Positions 9,655-17,129 are shown, counted from the first letter of the stretch. The stretch is DNA of 17,912 nt from an uncultured Eubacteriales bacterium (GCA_900540045.1 UQEF01000061.1:1-17912), one strand, 5' to 3'. Translations and numbers: made by a program. The notes: generated by a model not told the origin, from the letters alone.

Positions 9655-11247
9655 TCAAAGGTCCTCCATCACGGCGGCCAGCAGCGTGTCCAGGAAGGCG
9701 GCCAGCGCCTCGTCCGGGCCGCCTGCGCGCGCGCCGCCGCCCAGCGCGCTCACCACGCGCGCCATGTCGCGCCGGTCGGGCACGGGGGACAGGACCAGCC
9801 GCTCCAGCCCGCGCTGCACCTGACGGCAGGCCGCCTCATCCGGCGCGCCGCTTCCGAGGGAGACCAGCGCCGCGTGCAGCGCGTCCAGCGCGGCGGCGTC
9901 CATCAGGCCGTTTCCCTCCCCTTCTGCGGGCAGGCGGAAGGCGGGCGGCAGCGTGTGGAGCACCTGATGCATCCAGTTGATATAGAAGGCGAAGAAGCGG
10001 TACACCCCGTCCAGCCGCGCGCCCAGCCGGGCGCGTGCCGAGGCGGGATAGCCGCGGCGGAAGAACGCGGCGAGGTAGCCCACCCGCCCCAGCGAACGCC
10101 GTCCGCCGCACAGGAAGGCGCGCAGCGCGGGGTAGCATTCGGTCACGTAGACGGCGGCGGCCTTCATCAGCGCGCCGTAGCGCGCGCGGTAGAGGGCCGC
10201 GTCGGTGTCGAAGCTGTCCCAGCAGAAATGCGGGGTGTGCCACTGATAGTAGTAGCAGTCCATGTTGTGCGCCTCATCGCCCCGGAAGCCCGTTGAGAAA
10301 AACCGCGCGGCGCAGCGCGCCGCCAGCCATTCCAGCATGTGCGCGTCGTTTTCCTGGCTCTGCGAGCCGGTGGAATACAGCCGCGCGGATACGAAGCGCT
10401 CCGGCGGCAGGCCCAGCAGGTAGGCCGCGTCAAAGACGCCGGAGGCGTCCTCCGCGCCGTTTCTGACCATGCCCTCCATGCCGTAGTATTGCAGCGCCGT
10501 GCGCGCCTTGTCCAGAAATTCGTCGCTGGAGACGGCGATTTCGCGCTCCGTGTCCACTTGGGCGGGGGGCACGCGGTAATAGGGCAGCATCAGCACCGCG
10601 CCCATCACGAAGCGGTCCGTATCCCCGGCGAAGCGGCGGCGCAGGTACCTGCTGACGGCGGGGATGCCGCTGGCGCCCGTGCCGCCGAAGATGCTGCCGG
10701 TCAGAAGCACCCGAACCGTCTCGCCCCGGTCCAGATCGGCCCGCATGCGGTCCACCATGGCGTTGAGCTCGTCGGGCTGGCCCTGGGCGCGCATGTCCTC
10801 CAGCGCGCCCAGCAGATCGGCAAAGAACAATACGCCCAGATCGGGATGCCCGCGGAAGCCCTCGCTGTATTCCAGATCGGCCTCGGCGCGGGTGAACAGC
10901 GTGCGGGCCAGCAGCCCGTCCAGCGCGTGGCGCGCGGCCATCTGGCGGACGGAGGCGGCGCGGCGGCTGAGATTCATGCTCCACCGGCTGATGGACAGGC
11001 GCGTGTGAAAGCAGGCGTGCTCGCAGGGCGAGGCCGCCAGCGCGGCGCGGGCCTCCTCGTAGGCCTCGGCGGCGCGCTTAACACGAGTGGTGTTGCCGCA
11101 GGAGGCGTCCACATCCACCGATAGCAGGTCCAGAGCGGGCAGCGGACCCTCGCCGGGCGTGGAAAAAGCGTCCGCGCACGCGGCGTAGACGATGGCTTCC
11201 AGCACCTTGCTGCCCGTTCCGCCCACGGCGATCACATACCGGCCCAT
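9655..11247 (-). CDS. Tubulin-like GTPase-domain protein
   Basis: This is a 530-residue cytosolic protein of the bacterial tubulin-like class, not FtsZ. The N-terminus MGRYVIAVGGTGSKVLEAIV is the first-strand, glycine-rich start of the fold. A strand LLSVDVDAS follows at ~43-51. The tubulin/FtsZ G-box equivalent reads SIFGGTGASGIPAVSRYL (GGTG at 188-191), after VRVLLTG. A clear T7 catalytic loop (NxDxxE/D type) is not visible, so GTP hydrolysis and polymerisation are unproven. The C-terminal half is rich in aromatics and histidine around MDCYYYQWHTPHFCW. ATG 11247 is chosen because AAAGGAGG ends 7 bases before it; a longer open frame extends to 11964 but overlaps the upstream genes. It is 20 bases after the four-TM gene and 21 bases before the actin-like gene, so the two cytoskeletal-type proteins are translated from adjacent cistrons. 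Confidence 0.88.
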   Translation of the reverse strand: MGRYVIAVGGTGSKVLEAIVYAACADAFSTPGEGPLPALDLLSVDVDASCGNTTRVKRAAEAYEEARAALAASPCEHACFHTRLSISRWSMNLSRRAASVRQMAARHALDGLLARTLFTRAEADLEYSEGFRGHPDLGVLFFADLLGALEDMRAQGQPDELNAMVDRMRADLDRGETVRVLLTGSIFGGTGASGIPAVSRYLRRRFAGDTDRFVMGAVLMLPYYRVPPAQVDTEREIAVSSDEFLDKARTALQYYGMEGMVRNGAEDASGVFDAAYLLGLPPERFVSARLYSTGSQSQENDAHMLEWLAARCAARFFSTGFRGDEAHNMDCYYYQWHTPHFCWDSFDTDAALYRARYGALMKAAAVYVTECYPALRAFLCGGRRSLGRVGYLAAFFRRGYPASARARLGARLDGVYRFFAFYINWMHQVLHTLPPAFRLPAEGEGNGLMDAAALDALHAALVSLGSGAPDEAACRQVQRGLERLVLSPVPDRRDMARVVSALGGGARAGGPDEALAAFLDTLLAAVMEDL

Positions 11248-11267
11248 GCGCAGGCCTCCTTTCCTGA

Positions 11268-11891
11268 TTACAGCCGCTTGAAAAAGGCGTGGCGGCCGCT
11301 GATGGCGGGCGGCGCGGCCAGACGCGACACGGCGGCGGCGGCCAGCACGTTGAGCGCGTAGCAGCCGAAATACGCCGCCAGATCCCACCCGGTGCGGCCG
11401 GGAATCCACCGGACGCCCGCCAGCCAGACCACAGCGGCAAAGGCCGCGTTGACCGCGCAGAGCCACAGAAGCGTCAGGCGGTAGGTACGGATGGCCCGGC
11501 GGGCCGCCCGCGCGGGCTGGATGGCGGAGCGCCGCCCGGCGCGCCAGAGAAGCTGCACCGCCAGCGTAATCAGCCATGCCGCGAGCGCGCAGGCCGCCAG
11601 AAACCAGAGCCAGCTTTGCTCGCGGGAGAAAAGCGCGGCGCGCAGGGCCTCGGGCGTTGCGGCGGCGGCTTCGCCCGACCGGGCCAGCGCCTCCAGCGGC
11701 GCGGGGGAAAAGGGCAGAGCCGCTTGCAGATGCAGCGCCACGTTGGGCGCGGTGCCCGTCAGCTTGAGGGGGTAGATCCAGAGGCTGGCCGCGGCCTGCC
11801 ACAGAAGCGGCAGGGCAAAGCAGACCAGATAGCACATCAGGCATTTCACCCGGTTGGACCAGCGCAGGCGCACGGCGGACGGCATGCTCAT
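11268..11891 (-). CDS. Four-TM integral membrane protein of the tubulin/actin operon
   Basis: This is a 207-residue membrane protein with no recognised family. Four hydrophobic helices are visible at about residues 17-40, 93-116, 139-159 and 168-188. Positive charge is concentrated at the N-terminus (RLRWSNRVK), in the 117-138 loop (RAGRRSAIQPARAARRAIRTYR) and at the C-terminus (GRHAFFKRL). By the positive-inside rule both termini and the middle loop are cytoplasmic, and a ~50-residue loop (41-92) faces outward. The ATG at 11891-11889 overlaps the upstream lipoprotein TGA as ATGA, a sign of translational coupling, so it is preferred to the ATG at 11906. The placement between an exported lipoprotein and two cytosolic nucleotide-binding proteins suggests it links the outside of the membrane to the inside. 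This role is inference. Confidence 0.82.
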   Translation of the reverse strand: MSMPSAVRLRWSNRVKCLMCYLVCFALPLLWQAAASLWIYPLKLTGTAPNVALHLQAALPFSPAPLEALARSGEAAAATPEALRAALFSREQSWLWFLAACALAAWLITLAVQLLWRAGRRSAIQPARAARRAIRTYRLTLLWLCAVNAAFAAVVWLAGVRWIPGRTGWDLAAYFGCYALNVLAAAAVSRLAAPPAISGRHAFFKRL

Positions 11892-13918
11892 ACGCCCCCT
11901 TCCCATGCCCCGGCGGGCACGAATACGTCAAACTCATAGCGCACCAGAGGCGCTTCATCCACATTGGCGGCCGCGCGGAGCTGCGCGATCAGCTCCTCAA
12001 GGCCCGGCGCGCGCATCACGGGCGGGAAGTCCGGGATGGGCAGGCCGTGATAGCCGGATTCGTTCACGGGTCCCCACGCGTGCTGAAGCTGGCGGGGCAC
12101 GCCGGTGCTGTCGCCGTCATAGGTATGCACCGCCTCGGCGAACTGCTCCCACGCGGAAATCTGCTCGTTGGTCAGGCGCACGCCGAGGCTGGCGGCCCAG
12201 GGGACGTCCTCCCATTCGACCTGCGCGCCGGAGAGGTCCGCGCTGACCAGCACGCGGTAATAGCCCGGCACGAGCGCGGCTTCGTCCGCCGAGACGGTGA
12301 TGGAAAGGCGCGTGCCGCCATCCTCCGGCGCCACGGCGGCGATCCTGAAGGGATTTTGCCGCCCGCCGCTGTGGAAGGCCTCGTCCTCGCGGGTAAAGAC
12401 GTACTGCGTATCCCGAAGCGCGATGACCTGCCCCTCCCCGGCCCGCGCCGTGGTGGGCAGCGTATCGGTCAGAATGAGCGCCGCCTCCACCGAGACGGAG
12501 GCGGTGAGGCCGCTCAGGTCCGCGCTCGCCGCGCCGCTTTCCTGCGTCACGGGCAGCGACACCGTCACCGACGCGCCGGAGGAATCGCTATCCAGCGTGA
12601 CCGTGGCGGCCTGCCCGCCGGTTTCGAGCGTGCAGCCGGATACGGAAAGCGACGCGCCGTCGCTCAGGCGGGTCAGGCAGGTCCAGCCGGGCCGCTCGAT
12701 GCGCGCGGAGTAAGATTCAAAGCCGAAGGGCTGCTGCGTGACGGTCTGGCCGTCCGCGGTATAGGTGAGCTGGCCTTCCGTGGGACCGCGCAGGCCCTTG
12801 AGTGCCTCGGAGGCCGCCAGCCCGCCGTCCAGCAGCGCGGTGTAGCGGTCCACCTGCGCGGGCGTTCCCACCACCAGCATGATAAGCGTGCGCGGCATGG
12901 GCAGCGCCTGATCGGAATTCTGAGCGGCGTTGTCGTAATCCAGCCGGCCCCAGAGAAGCGGCTCGGCAAAATCCGCCGCGCCGAAGGAGGACATCTGCCC
13001 CATATAGTCCAGCACAAAGGCGTAGAGCTGAACGCACAGCCCCGCGTCAAACACGCCCCGCGCCTCAAGCACCTCGGTCACGGCATCGACGGGCGTGCCG
13101 TCCGCCTCCACGGAGGACAGGCGGCGCAGGGTGGCCGGGTCGCAGGTGATGACGGACAGGCGCGTGAGGTCGAGGTTTTCCAGGGCGTACATGAGCGGCG
13201 CGTCCGCGTCGCCGTCCGCCACATAGCCGTCCGTCTCCCCGCTCTGGATGGCGGCGATCTGGTCATCCAGAGCGTCGGCCATGGCCGGGGCCAGCGACGG
13301 GTTTTCCAGCGAGGAAGCGTCCAGCGCGCGCAGCCGGTTGAGCATGGGCGTGCCCAGGTCGTAGAACGAGCCTTCCATGTCCTCGGCGGACAGGCCCGCA
13401 AAGAACGAGGGCAGGGGGCTCATGGCACAGGTGAGCAGGTCGCGCGTGACGGAGGCGCGCGCCTCCGCGCCGGACCCGGCCAGCGCCTGAAGCGCCTCGT
13501 CCGGCAGGCGCTCGTTGCCCGCGCGCAGCACCCGCACGCGCGAGCCCTCGGCGGCGGCCAGCAGGCAGCGCAGCACGCCCTCGTACATGCCCACCTGCGA
13601 GCCGTAGCGGTAATGGAAGCCGCCCTCGCGGTACTTGCGGCTGAAGTGGGGGTACACGCTCTCCTCGTGGATGTTGATGCCGCCCATCACCTGGGAGGCG
13701 TCCAGCCACAGGTCCACCAGCAGGGGCGCGCCGGACGCGGGCGCCTCCGTTTCGCCGGGGACGGCGTCGCTCATCGCGGGCCATTCCAGCAGGCGCAGGT
13801 CCGGCGCGGCGGCCGCGCTGTCCGCGCCGGAAAAGGCGTCCGGCGCGCCGGGCAGGCCGCACGCCGTGAGCAGCAGAGCGGCGCACAAAAGCAGCGCCAG
13901 CAGCATCCGCCGGACCAT
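11888..13918 (-). CDS. Large exported lipoprotein with possible degenerate vWA/MIDAS-like region
   Basis: This is a 676-residue predicted lipoprotein. The signal peptide is MVRRMLLALLLCAALLLTAC, with lipobox LTAC and lipidation at C20. After a low-complexity Ala/Ser/Asp linker, the strand LLVDLWLDASQVMGG places D73-A-S75 where a von Willebrand A metal site (DxSxS) would be; the second Ser is replaced, so it is at best degenerate. A mixed alpha/beta region follows to about residue 380 (RVRVLRAG, LSVITCDPATL, TLIMLVVGTPAQVDRY). The C-terminal third is rich in beta-strand patterns (GQAATVTLDSDSSGASVTVSL), suggesting Ig-like folds. ATG 13918 is chosen because GAAAGGAGAG lies 6-8 bases upstream. 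The upstream ATG at 13960 overlaps the glycosyltransferase stop as ATGA but gives an odd 14-residue leader. It is coupled to the four-TM gene and is likely the surface-facing part of the system. Confidence 0.85.
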   Translation of the reverse strand: MVRRMLLALLLCAALLLTACGLPGAPDAFSGADSAAAAPDLRLLEWPAMSDAVPGETEAPASGAPLLVDLWLDASQVMGGINIHEESVYPHFSRKYREGGFHYRYGSQVGMYEGVLRCLLAAAEGSRVRVLRAGNERLPDEALQALAGSGAEARASVTRDLLTCAMSPLPSFFAGLSAEDMEGSFYDLGTPMLNRLRALDASSLENPSLAPAMADALDDQIAAIQSGETDGYVADGDADAPLMYALENLDLTRLSVITCDPATLRRLSSVEADGTPVDAVTEVLEARGVFDAGLCVQLYAFVLDYMGQMSSFGAADFAEPLLWGRLDYDNAAQNSDQALPMPRTLIMLVVGTPAQVDRYTALLDGGLAASEALKGLRGPTEGQLTYTADGQTVTQQPFGFESYSARIERPGWTCLTRLSDGASLSVSGCTLETGGQAATVTLDSDSSGASVTVSLPVTQESGAASADLSGLTASVSVEAALILTDTLPTTARAGEGQVIALRDTQYVFTREDEAFHSGGRQNPFRIAAVAPEDGGTRLSITVSADEAALVPGYYRVLVSADLSGAQVEWEDVPWAASLGVRLTNEQISAWEQFAEAVHTYDGDSTGVPRQLQHAWGPVNESGYHGLPIPDFPPVMRAPGLEELIAQLRAAANVDEAPLVRYEFDVFVPAGAWEGGV

Positions 13919-13956
13919 GCGCATCTCTCCTTTCGTATCGGGCTTACTGGAAAATA

Positions 13957-15297
13957 TCATTCGCCCCCGGCCGGGGCTTTCCCTGCCGCCTTCGCAAGCG
14001 CCGCCTCCCAGGCGGGGCTGTGGCGGTACATGTTTTCATAGAGCCTGAGATAGGCGGAAAAGCACTTGCCCGCCTCAAAATCGGCGGCGCGGGCGCGGCA
14101 GGCGTCGGCGCTGCGGGGGGCGGCGCACAGGCGGCGCACCGCGTCGGCCAGGGCGGCGATATCGCCCAGGGGCACGACCTCGCCCACCTCGCCGGTCACG
14201 ATTTCGGGCATGGCGGTCGCGTCGTAGCACACGACCTGCGTGCCGCAGGCCAGGGCCTCCACCAGCGTCATGCCCATGCTTTCCTCGTGGCTGGCGCTGA
14301 GGTATACGTCGGCGGCGGTGTAGAGGGCGCACAGATCCGCCGTGTTGCCCGTGCGCTTCACGCCCAGCACCGTGTTTTTGGGCAGCGAGGCGATCTGGTA
14401 TTCGTCCAGACCCACGGCCACCACGCAATATTCCGGCCCCAGCGCCTCGCTCAGATCAATCAGGTCGTCCAGCCCCTTGCGCTCGTCCCACACGGCCGCG
14501 GCGCTGATCACCAGGCGGCGGCCTCCCGAACGCTCCAGCCCGTAGAAGCGCGCCACGTCGCGCATGAACTGCTCGTCCGAGCAGGGCTGAAAAACGGTCA
14601 GGTCCACGCCGTTGGGCAGGGCATAGACGGGATAGCCGCTGAGAAAGGAGCGCTTGACCTCGCCGCGCAGCCACTCGCTGGGGGTGGTGAGCACCATGTG
14701 CCTGAGGCCGCAGAACAGCTCCCGCTTGTCGCGCCAGTTGCGCGCGCTCTGGTCCAGAAACCAGCTGGACGGATAGGCATGCCGCCGGACGCATCTCCCG
14801 CAGCCCCCCAGCCAGCGGTCGCAGCCGAGGCGGTCCTTCCGGCCGGCCCGGCGGCGGCGGCCGTCCACCGGCGCGGCGCCGCGCGCCATGGTGTAGTAGG
14901 CGCAGTGGCCGGTGTAGGCCCAGCAGTCATGCAGGGTCCACACCACGGGCAGGTCGTGCTTCCTGAGCCAGGCAAAGAGCATGGGGAGATTGAGGTAATA
15001 CCCGTGCAGGTTGTGCAGGTGCACCAGGTCGGGCTTGTACGCATCCAGCTGGCGGATGAGCCGGCGGGTGGCGTAGCGGCTGAAAAAGCCCGCGCGGTCG
15101 GTAAGCCGGGTCAGGGCCAGGTCCAGCAGCGTTTCCGCCTTGCTGCCGACGACATAGCTGGGCACGTCGGCGGGCGCGTGATCGCGCGAATGACAGATAA
15201 GGGCGCGGTGCCCGGCCTGCATGGCCGTGCGGCACAGGGAAACCGCGATGCGCCCCGTGCTCAGCGAGGCGACGACATTGATCTGGGCGATGCGCAT
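13957..15297 (-). CDS. GT4-family glycosyltransferase
   Basis: This is a 446-residue GT-B glycosyltransferase of family 4, which transfers a sugar from a nucleotide-sugar to a glycan, lipid or protein acceptor at the cytoplasmic side. The N-terminal MRIAQINVVASLSTGRIAVSL and LVHLHNLHGYYLNLP are acceptor-domain features. VWTLHDCWAYTGHC and the Cys-rich GCDRWLGGCGRC, then YPSSWF, are typical of exopolysaccharide-type enzymes. The donor domain carries the EX7E motif in HEESMGMTLVE (E339, E347). Oddly, a basic insertion of ~20 residues (RGAAPVDGRRRRAGRKDR) splits HC from GCDRW. ATG 15297 follows AAAGGAG by 7 bases. It is the first gene of the leftward run, 38 bases before the lipoprotein with no terminator between. 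Its acceptor is unknown, and its link to the tubulin/actin genes could be functional or mere neighbourhood. Confidence 0.9.
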   Translation of the reverse strand: MRIAQINVVASLSTGRIAVSLCRTAMQAGHRALICHSRDHAPADVPSYVVGSKAETLLDLALTRLTDRAGFFSRYATRRLIRQLDAYKPDLVHLHNLHGYYLNLPMLFAWLRKHDLPVVWTLHDCWAYTGHCAYYTMARGAAPVDGRRRRAGRKDRLGCDRWLGGCGRCVRRHAYPSSWFLDQSARNWRDKRELFCGLRHMVLTTPSEWLRGEVKRSFLSGYPVYALPNGVDLTVFQPCSDEQFMRDVARFYGLERSGGRRLVISAAAVWDERKGLDDLIDLSEALGPEYCVVAVGLDEYQIASLPKNTVLGVKRTGNTADLCALYTAADVYLSASHEESMGMTLVEALACGTQVVCYDATAMPEIVTGEVGEVVPLGDIAALADAVRRLCAAPRSADACRARAADFEAGKCFSAYLRLYENMYRHSPAWEAALAKAAGKAPAGGE

Positions 15298-15336
15298 GCG
15301 GGCGCTCCTTTCATGCGGGGGAAAATGGCTGCGTAT

Positions 15337-15365
15337 AGTGTATCACGTTCCGCGGGGAATGGAAA
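15337..15365 (-). promoter_or_regulatory. Candidate promoter of the glycosyltransferase-led operon
   Basis: On the minus strand, TTTCCA (15365-15360) and TACACT (15342-15337) are separated by exactly 17 bases, with a TG dinucleotide just before the -10. The -35 match is weak. It lies about 40 bases upstream of the glycosyltransferase ATG and just after the rubrerythrin terminator. It is the only promoter-like site seen ahead of the five leftward genes. Confidence 0.5.
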
Positions 15366-15371
15366 GGGTAC

Positions 15372-15404
15372 AAAAAAGCGCCGCCCGGCAAAGCCGGGCG
15401 GGCG
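15372..15404 (-). terminator. Intrinsic terminator after rubrerythrin
   Basis: Read on the minus strand, a perfect GC stem (GCCCGGCG-type arms, plus-strand 15393-15400 and 15382-15389) with a three-base TTT loop is followed by GCGC and six T's (plus-strand A's at 15372-15377). It lies 19 bases after the rubrerythrin stop and separates rubrerythrin from the glycosyltransferase promoter. Confidence 0.88.
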
Positions 15405-15422
15405 TGGGATCTTCCGAAAAAA

Positions 15423-15965
15423 TCAATAGTTCTGGGCGCGAAGCTGGAAATAGGCCTTCGGGTGCTTGCACACGGGGCACATTTCGGGAGCCTTGGGGCC
15501 GATGACGATGTGGCCGCAGTTGGAGCACTCCCAGATCATGTCGCCGTCGCGGCTAAAGACGATACCATCCTCCACGTTGGAAAGCAGCTTGCGATAGCGC
15601 TCCTCATGGGCCTTTTCAATCTTGCCCACGGACTCAAAGAGGAAAGCGATATCGTTGAAGCCCTCCTCGCGGGCGTCGGCGGCCATCTTGGCGTACATGT
15701 CGGTCCACTCATAGTTTTCGCCGTTGGCGGCGTCCAGAAGGTTGGTGCTGGTGGCGGGGATGTCGCCGTCATGCAGGAGCTTGAACCAGATCTTGGCGTG
15801 CTCCTTCTCGTTGTTGGCGGTCTCCTCGAAGAGGTTGCCGATCTGCACATAGCCTTCCTTGCGGGCCTTGGAGGCGTAGTACTTGTACTTGGTGTGCGCC
15901 TGGCTTTCGCCGGCGAAGGCGGTCATGAGGTTGGCCTCGGTCTTGGTTCCCTTGAGATTGTTCAT
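15423..15965 (-). CDS. rbr: Rubrerythrin
   Basis: This is a 180-residue cytosolic diiron protein that reduces hydrogen peroxide (and possibly superoxide-derived stress) in anaerobes. The N-terminal ferritin-like domain (~1-140) shows diiron ligands in AGESQAH (E20), ETANNEKEH (E53, H56) and the second-half [14 protein letters not shown]. The C-terminal rubredoxin-like domain binds one iron through ECSNCGH and [11 protein letters not shown] 15965 is chosen over the in-frame start at 16010 because AGGAGGT lies 9 bases before it and it gives the canonical N-terminus. It is a single-gene unit with its own promoter and terminator, and it has visibly less extreme wobble GC than its neighbours, as expected for a strongly expressed gene. 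It indicates an anaerobe coping with oxygen exposure. Confidence 0.97.
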   Translation of the reverse strand: MNNLKGTKTEANLMTAFAGESQAHTKYKYYASKARKEGYVQIGNLFEETANNEKEHAKIWFKLLHDGDIPATSTNLLDAANGENYEWTDMYAKMAADAREEGFNDIAFLFESVGKIEKAHEERYRKLLSNVEDGIVFSRDGDMIWECSNCGHIVIGPKAPEMCPVCKHPKAYFQLRAQNY

Positions 15966-16004
15966 GAGTGACGTACCTCCTTCATGTTTTTGTTTCCCGT
16001 CATT

Positions 16005-16041
16005 ACGCATTTATTATAACGCATTTTGTGCGGGATGAAAC
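16005..16041 (-). promoter_or_regulatory. Rubrerythrin promoter with flanking direct repeats
   Basis: On the minus strand a perfect -10 TATAAT (16018-16013) sits 17 bases after GTTTCA (16041-16036). The -10 is flanked by two copies of AAATGCGT (minus strand; plus-strand 16005-16012 and 16019-16026), 14 bases apart. TTATAAT here is also a perfect half of the PerR box consensus, but the other half is not present. Confidence 0.75.
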
Positions 16042-16045
16042 GGGT

Positions 16046-17059
16046 TTATTTCCAGGTCTGGCAAAAGCCGAAGACGGACCAGTGGTCCGTGTGCAGCTCG
16101 TACTGCACCAGCGGGTCCGAGTGCATCTGCTCGGGCAGCACGGACATGTTGTTTTGCAGCTTGAGGTCTTCCTCTACGCCCACCATGTGGTTGGGCTTGT
16201 TGCTGTCATAGACGTAGGAGTAGCTCTTTACGCTGTTTGACATGTTGCCCTCCACCGTGGTTACGGCGTACAGGCCGTCTCCCAGGTCCTCAACATCCGT
16301 CACCGAGCCGATATGCACGGTGCGGTAGGCGTTGCTCATGTCCGCGTAGATCACCAGATAGCCGGGTTTGGGCACGCTCACAAAGCGGTCCAGCTCCAGA
16401 AAGCCGTCGTACTGGCGGCCCACCTGCCCCTCACGGAAGAACTGCACGGGGGACTCGCCCTCCGTCTCCAGATCGGCGACCTTGATGGGATTGGCCCCGG
16501 CGGCGTTGGCGCAATAGATGGTGAACACCGAGCACCAGCCCACCTCGTTCTTTCTGCCGTAGTACCATTTGGCATACTGGTTGTACTTGGGCAGGCGTGC
16601 GCGCTTGACGGTATAAAACTCCCGGTTGAGCACATAAATATAGTTTTTGATCAACTCCGGCAGAGCGTCGTCGCTCACCGTCACCTGATAGGTGTGTTCG
16701 CCTTCCGCGGCCTGATAGGTCACGGTGGCCGTGCCGGGGGCCACGCCCGTCATCAGCCCCGCGTCCGTCACGGTCACCACCGACTCATCCGACGACGAAA
16801 AGGGGCCGGTGACCGGCGGATAGACGGTTGTCTCCCGTTCGTCATAGGGGGTGATTTCCGGCGCGATGCAGGGCACATAGGCGCTGTCGCCGGTGTGCAG
16901 ATCGAGGGCGCCGTCCAGATCGGCCTGCTGCGCGGGGCTGAGAAGCCCCTCCAGCGCCGCGTCAAACAGCGCGTCGCGCTCCTCATCGGCAAGGGCGCAG
17001 GATACGAAGAGCAGGCAGAGGAGCAGGCACAAGAAACCGCGGGTAATGATGGTTCGCAT
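16046..17059 (-). CDS. Exported protein with Ig-like (BIG2) and CHAP-type amidase domains
   Basis: This is a 337-residue secreted protein. A signal peptide occupies residues ~1-24 (RGFLCLLLCLLFVSCALA, cleavage after ALA). The FVSC at 18-21 could alternatively act as a weak lipobox. Residues ~65-129 are a bacterial Ig-like (BIG2) domain, with SSSDESVVTVTDAGLMTGVAPG and a terminal TYQVTVS strand. Residues ~160-285 resemble a CHAP cysteine amidase/peptidase: candidate nucleophile C176 in GWCSVFTIYCA, H249 in VHIGSVTDV and the E270/N272 region in VEGNMSN. Such enzymes cut peptidoglycan peptides or act as surface hydrolases. ATG 17059 follows GGAG by ten bases; a longer frame to 17323 would run through the promoter. 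It is divergent from queH. Substrate and role are unproven. Confidence 0.85.
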   Translation of the reverse strand: MRTIITRGFLCLLLCLLFVSCALADEERDALFDAALEGLLSPAQQADLDGALDLHTGDSAYVPCIAPEITPYDERETTVYPPVTGPFSSSDESVVTVTDAGLMTGVAPGTATVTYQAAEGEHTYQVTVSDDALPELIKNYIYVLNREFYTVKRARLPKYNQYAKWYYGRKNEVGWCSVFTIYCANAAGANPIKVADLETEGESPVQFFREGQVGRQYDGFLELDRFVSVPKPGYLVIYADMSNAYRTVHIGSVTDVEDLGDGLYAVTTVEGNMSNSVKSYSYVYDSNKPNHMVGVEEDLKLQNNMSVLPEQMHSDPLVQYELHTDHWSVFGFCQTWK

Positions 17060-17099
17060 CCGGGTTAAACTCCTTTTCTGGATAATGGTGTCCCACGCC

Positions 17100-17128
17100 A
17101 TTATAGCACATCCAGGTGCATTTGGAAA
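17100..17128 (-). promoter_or_regulatory. Promoter of the CHAP/BIG2 gene
   Basis: On the minus strand, TTTCCA (17128-17123) and a perfect TATAAT (17105-17100) are spaced by 17 bases. The site lies about 40 bases upstream of the ATG at 17059. It is adjacent to the divergent queH promoter. Confidence 0.7.
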
Positions 17129-17129
17129 C

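Noticed and set aside
9655..11247. Calling the tubulin-like protein FtsZ
   Set aside because: The G-box fits the superfamily, but the surrounding sequence, the missing evident T7 loop, the 530-residue length and the lack of division-gene neighbours do not fit FtsZ.
11248..11964. Upstream extension of the tubulin-like frame by 239 codons
   Set aside because: It overlaps the four-TM gene, its translation is Arg/Pro/Gly-rich, and a strong ribosome site precedes ATG 11247.
12047..14041. A 664-codon plus-strand open frame opposite the lipoprotein gene
   Set aside because: Same GC-driven artefact; the minus strand shows a signal peptide, lipobox and proper ribosome site, while this frame has repetitive Arg/Gly/His/Ala composition.
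16004..16026. A full PerR operator at the rubrerythrin promoter
   Set aside because: Only one half-site (TTATAAT), identical with the -10 box, matches; the inverted second half is absent.
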